From Lachnospiraceae bacterium A4 (lineage in GTDB: Bacteria; Bacillota; Clostridia; Lachnospirales; Lachnospiraceae): 64,000 nt of DNA. The notes below the pieces were generated by a model, which was not told where the DNA came from, did not search any database, and was given only the letters and a program-made list of their open reading frames with translations. Location of the stretch: assembly GCA_000403215.2 (NCBI GenBank), contig KE159527.1, positions 614,083-678,082 on the forward strand. Reading direction: 5' to 3'. The stretch's first letter is position 1, and each line of letters starts with the position of its first letter. Shown here piece by piece: positions 60,832-64,000 of the stretch. The position numbers and the translations under genes are program-made.

Positions 60832-62334
60832 TTATCTTGCAGGAATCACCAGCCTGTCAAAGCCATCAAGGAGCTCCAGCACAATGTCAAAGAGCCTGTC
60901 GCAGTCCCCAGCCCTGACGCCCTCGATATTGAGCGGCATCTGGGGATCATGCAGCGACATGCGCAGCAACAGCCAGCCCTTCACCTCATCGGTGTCAAAG
61001 GTGACGCGGATACCCTCGTATGAGTTTGGCGCAATATGGTATCCTCTCTCCTTTGCCCTCTCCTCAAAAGTATTCAGCGCATTCTCGCCATATACCTTAA
61101 AATCATCGCCCTGTATCTTAAAACGGTACTCCCTCTCCTCAAAGCCCTTCTCAAGCTTCTCAATAAAAGAAGCGAGCGCCTTGTTCTCCTTTGCTGCCTT
61201 TGCCAAGGCAATCAAAAGCTTCACTGCCATGTAAGCACCGTCATCAAGGAAATAATTCTCACTGAGCGCCCCATGTCCTGATGTCTCGATGGCAAGCGGC
61301 GACACGACGCCCTCCTGATTCAGACGGATGGACTCATTGATGACATTCTTATATCCTCTCATATATCTGTGATGTTTCATGCCAATGCCTTCTATAAAAC
61401 GGGACAGCCTGTCGCTGGTAACGGAGTCTGTCACGATCGTTCCGCCGGGATAATCCTCCGCAATAATCGCCGCCATCATGGCAATAATCGCGTCCCGGTT
61501 TACCTCGTCACCGTTTGGCAGCACCGCCGACATTCTGTCCACGTCAGTGTCAAAGATAATGCCAAGATCTGCCTTATTTGTGAGCACTGCCTGCCGTATT
61601 GCCTCCATTGCCTCCTTATTTTCAGGGTTCGGTATATGGTTTGGAAAATGTCCGTCCGGCTCTAAAAACTGACTGCCCGAGGTGTCTGCCCCCAGCGGCT
61701 TCAATACCTTTTCCACAAAAAAGCCGCCGGCGCCATTTCCTGTATCCACTACGATATGCAGTCCCGCAAGGGGTTTGTCATACTGCGCCGCATTGATGCT
61801 CTTCTTTATCTTCTCCTGCAAAAATCTACAATATACAGAAATGGAGTCAACTTTTTCCACACCAGACAAATCTGCATCCACTTCTGCAAGCCCTGATGCA
61901 GTCTCCAGAATCTTTGTGATATCGTCATGCTCTAAGCCGCCGTCCCTGTCAAAAAATTTGTATCCGTTCCTGTTAAATGGCAGATGGCTTGCGGTAATCA
62001 TAATCGCCCCGTCAAACGCAAACTCGTCAAACACTGTCGTCATAAACATTGAGGGGGTTGAGACAAGTCCACAGTCATACACCTTTGCCCCCGCTGCCAC
62101 AATGCCCTTTGCCGCTGCCGCAAACAAGCTGTCCGCTGTAATCCTTGAATCATGTCCAATTCCAATGCGCAGCGCATCTGGCTTCTTGCCCTTTTTCTCT
62201 GCAAGCCATCTGGCAAAACCGCCGCCAATCAGGTTTCCTGCCTCCTCAGTAAGATTCACCGCTTCCCCGGCAACTCCCTCGCACGCAATCCCGCGTATAT
62301 CACTCCCGTTTTGAAGTTTCATCATATCAGCCAT
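60832..62334 (-). CDS. Phosphomannomutase/phosphoglucomutase-family enzyme
   Basis: The 500-residue alpha-D-phosphohexomutase has the N-terminal LQNGSDIRGIACEG, the phosphoserine loop GAIMITASHLPFNRNG (Ser in TASH; the family's usual Asn-Pro is Leu-Pro), the metal loop IIFDTDVDRMSAV, the sugar-binding AIETSGHGALSENYFLDDGA and the phosphate loop region near the C-terminus. It interconverts hexose 1- and 6-phosphates for glycan precursors. ATG at 62334 has GGAGGA seven bases upstream; the ATG at 62382 lacks such a site. Confidence 0.9.
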   Translation of the reverse strand: MADMMKLQNGSDIRGIACEGVAGEAVNLTEEAGNLIGGGFARWLAEKKGKKPDALRIGIGHDSRITADSLFAAAAKGIVAAGAKVYDCGLVSTPSMFMTTVFDEFAFDGAIMITASHLPFNRNGYKFFDRDGGLEHDDITKILETASGLAEVDADLSGVEKVDSISVYCRFLQEKIKKSINAAQYDKPLAGLHIVVDTGNGAGGFFVEKVLKPLGADTSGSQFLEPDGHFPNHIPNPENKEAMEAIRQAVLTNKADLGIIFDTDVDRMSAVLPNGDEVNRDAIIAMMAAIIAEDYPGGTIVTDSVTSDRLSRFIEGIGMKHHRYMRGYKNVINESIRLNQEGVVSPLAIETSGHGALSENYFLDDGAYMAVKLLIALAKAAKENKALASFIEKLEKGFEEREYRFKIQGDDFKVYGENALNTFEERAKERGYHIAPNSYEGIRVTFDTDEVKGWLLLRMSLHDPQMPLNIEGVRAGDCDRLFDIVLELLDGFDRLVIPAR

Positions 62335-62571
62335 CTCGTATTCCTCCATTAACCTATACAATCTGTTCATCGCATCTGCCATGCTGTCCGCATCGCTTTA
62401 CAGTTTCCAATATATCACAAATTACACAAAAAAGAAAGTTCACCGTGTTTATTTCTATAAAGTCTTTTGCGGATGCTTTTGAAAAAATACAAAAATTTGT
62501 TCTATTATAAAGCTGCCATCTAAAAAAGAGAATTTGAATAGCATCACAAATTTCACAGATACTATGACATT

Positions 62572-63132
62572 ATGAAAAAGAACATGAACATACACCCATT
62601 TGACTACTACGCACTGCTTTTTTTCACAACCGCATTTGCCGGCTGGCTCTGGGAAGTCCTGCTCTACCTCATCACGGACCATACTTTTGTCAACAGGGGC
62701 GTCTACCGCGGGCCCTATCTGCCAATTTACGGCGTCGGCTGTGTACTCCTAATCCTGCTGTTTCACAGACTGCGGCGCCGGCCTGTGCTGGTTTTTGTGC
62801 TCTCCGGGGCTGTGTGCTCAGCGCTGGAATATGTGTCCGGTGTCTGGCTCGAACAAAAGTGGGGAATCCGCTGGTGGGATTACAGCGGTCACTGGGGGAA
62901 TCTTGACGGGCATATTTGTCTTGCGAGCAGTATCGGCTTCGGACTTGGCGGCGCTCTGCTTATCTGCGTACTTCAGCCCGTTTTCAACAGACTTTACCAC
63001 CGCTTGACCATCGGACTGCGCATAACGCTGTGTATTCTGTTCCTGCTGGTCTTTATCGCAGATGCCGCTTACTCTGCCATGACGCCCAATACTGGAACAA
63101 ACATTACAGCCTGCCTGCCCACAATGCGGTGA
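62572..63132 (+). CDS. Membrane protein of the ABC_trans_CmpB family
   Basis: The 186-residue protein has five hydrophobic segments and the CmpB-like pattern: TTAFAGWLWEVLLYL near the start, FVNRGVYRGPYLPIYGVGCV, and LEYVSGVWLEQKWGIRWWDYS with GHICLASSIGFGLGG. Pfam calls it a putative ABC permease, but no ATPase gene is near and the function is unknown. It is transcribed divergently from the phosphohexomutase gene. Confidence 0.85.
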   Translation: MKKNMNIHPFDYYALLFFTTAFAGWLWEVLLYLITDHTFVNRGVYRGPYLPIYGVGCVLLILLFHRLRRRPVLVFVLSGAVCSALEYVSGVWLEQKWGIRWWDYSGHWGNLDGHICLASSIGFGLGGALLICVLQPVFNRLYHRLTIGLRITLCILFLLVFIADAAYSAMTPNTGTNITACLPTMR

Positions 63133-63330
63133 CTGATGTGCGGTAAACTGATGTTTATTTAAAAGGACGCTGCTTCATAACCTGCATCATGTATTGACAG
63201 TGATCCGTTATTCTGCTCACTTATTAGTTTTGTTAATAAAATGTTTATTCATATGTTCGTTGTGACAGCTAGACACGATAAACGCAGGTTGTAATTTTTC
63301 ACTAAATTATTAGGCACTTAACAATGAAAT

Positions 63331-63362
63331 CTTGCGCAAAATGGCAAAATTTTTTGCGTAAG
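63331..63362 (-). terminator. Hairpin after the terminal minus-strand gene
   Basis: CTTGCGCAAAA and TTTTTGCGTAAG pair with one mismatch. The stem ends eight bases past the stop codon. Confidence 0.6.
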
Positions 63363-63370
63363 AAAAATAC

Positions 63371-64000
63371 CTATGCCAATGCTGGTATAAGCACAAGGTT
63401 TTTGACGGTAAGTCCTGCGGCAATGATTTCTTTGCCATAGGCTGTGGCGAAATATTTGTAAGAGCCCTGCACCCTTTCAATGATCCCATGGAGACGGAGA
63501 CGTTTAAATATCCTGGACATGGCTGACGGACTGATATTTTCAAAATGCTGGCGGATATCCTTTCCCTGCATCCCGAAAGTCATGTACTCGCCCCGGCTGA
63601 TCACTTCCAGCACATGCAGGTCACGCTCCGCAAAGAAATTCAGTCCGCGGTAAGAGCGCCCCTTGTCCACAACGGAATCGGTAACCTTTGTAAGGTTTTC
63701 CTTCCCGCCGCTGTGGTCATCGAAAGATGAGATGAATTCCAGGTACCGGTAGTTTGCAGCTTTCATAATCGTGAACAGCTGGTAAAGGCTGTAAATGCTT
63801 TTTTTCAATGGAGCCTTTTGTTCCGATGAACTGCCGTCCCTATGTTCCACTTTCCGTTTTACCCTGAAAGCGCTGATATCGTTGCTGGTGCTTTCTATCC
63901 GTAAGACGCAGCCAAACTTATCATACATTTTGATTGATACATCACCCATATGGTGTTTGATCCTCGTTCCGAGAATACGCACGTTATAGTTGGTGCCGAC
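63371..64000 (-). CDS. C-terminal part of a repeated-family protein, possibly mobile-element linked
   Basis: The frame stays open to the window edge, so the N-terminus lies outside. The visible 209 residues read GTRIKHHMGDVSIKMYDKFG, then CVLRIESTSNDISAFRVKRK, GRSYRGLNFFAERDLHVLEV and a winged-helix-like end, SPSAMSRIFKRLRLHGIIER with SYKYFATAYGKEIIAAGL. Proteins of this pattern occur in several copies in diverse genomes and are usually annotated as hypothetical or MarR-like. I infer a transposon-related role from copy number recalled for the family, not from this sequence. No element ends are visible here. Confidence 0.6.
   Translation of the reverse strand, partial: VGTNYNVRILGTRIKHHMGDVSIKMYDKFGCVLRIESTSNDISAFRVKRKVEHRDGSSSEQKAPLKKSIYSLYQLFTIMKAANYRYLEFISSFDDHSGGKENLTKVTDSVVDKGRSYRGLNFFAERDLHVLEVISRGEYMTFGMQGKDIRQHFENISPSAMSRIFKRLRLHGIIERVQGSYKYFATAYGKEIIAAGLTVKNLVLIPALA

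Overview
This window looks like the chromosome of a clostridial Firmicute, most likely a Lachnospiraceae member. The evidence is a cysE-cysS-mrnC-rlmB-sigH block in the Bacillus/Clostridium order, strong AGGAGG-type ribosome binding sites, a large single-chain PurL, AgrC/LytTR-type signalling, and many families common in gut Clostridia (DUF3048, DUF6273, FeoB-associated Cys-rich protein, PDDEXK transposase-like Rpn nuclease). Nearly all genes lie on the minus strand. All family names come from reading motifs; no database search was run.

Layout. 1-10032: a surface-glycan or flagellin-glycan modification cluster (GH43/32-like propeller protein, TylF-type methyltransferase, ZmaR-like GNAT, formyltransferase, SDR, acyl carrier protein, hexapeptide acyltransferase, WbqC-like protein, DegT aminotransferase, TagF-like transferase), split by an IS1182-type insertion at 2366-4254. 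10060-11635: a TnpB-like protein in which all three RuvC catalytic acidic residues are replaced, followed by a structured 3' region; this is the strongest candidate for something new. 11636-12418: an AT-rich gene-free stretch with an inverted 20-bp repeat pair and a long hairpin. 12419-16228: purL. 16415-17475: a divergently transcribed MarR/flavin-reductase pair. 17602-24163: a decayed accessory zone (broken AAA-ATPase, AraC regulator with a shortened HTH region, Rpn nuclease, frameshifted GNAT, GNAT, truncated serine recombinase abutting a truncated paaK).

24209-28655: a chemoreceptor translationally coupled to a sugar-binding lipoprotein, then a PurF that lacks the catalytic Cys of its glutaminase domain. 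28784-32588: a SUKH protein, an AgrC-like kinase with LytTR regulator, and a DUF6273 protein. 32668-35422: a zinc/cadmium-type efflux operon (SmtB/CzrA-like repressor, free HMA protein, P1B ATPase). 35512-37727: AhpC with an AhpF whose redox domain sits at the C-terminus. 37984-43734: a hybrid histidine kinase, GNAT, LysR, MATE pump and an orphan FeoB-associated protein. 43891-47863: a type IIS restriction-modification cassette with a FokI-like endonuclease and two separate D12-class adenine methyltransferases.

48118-53728: lactate dehydrogenase, thioesterase, TetR, an unknown protein, VanZ-like protein, esterase, DUF3048 protein. 53764-60771: a response regulator and the conserved sigH-rlmB-mrnC-cysS-cysE region with deoD, an Eis-like acetyltransferase and ispF. 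60832-64000: a phosphohexomutase, a CmpB-type membrane protein and the C-terminal part of a repeated-family protein. No tRNA, rRNA, CRISPR array or replication origin was seen.
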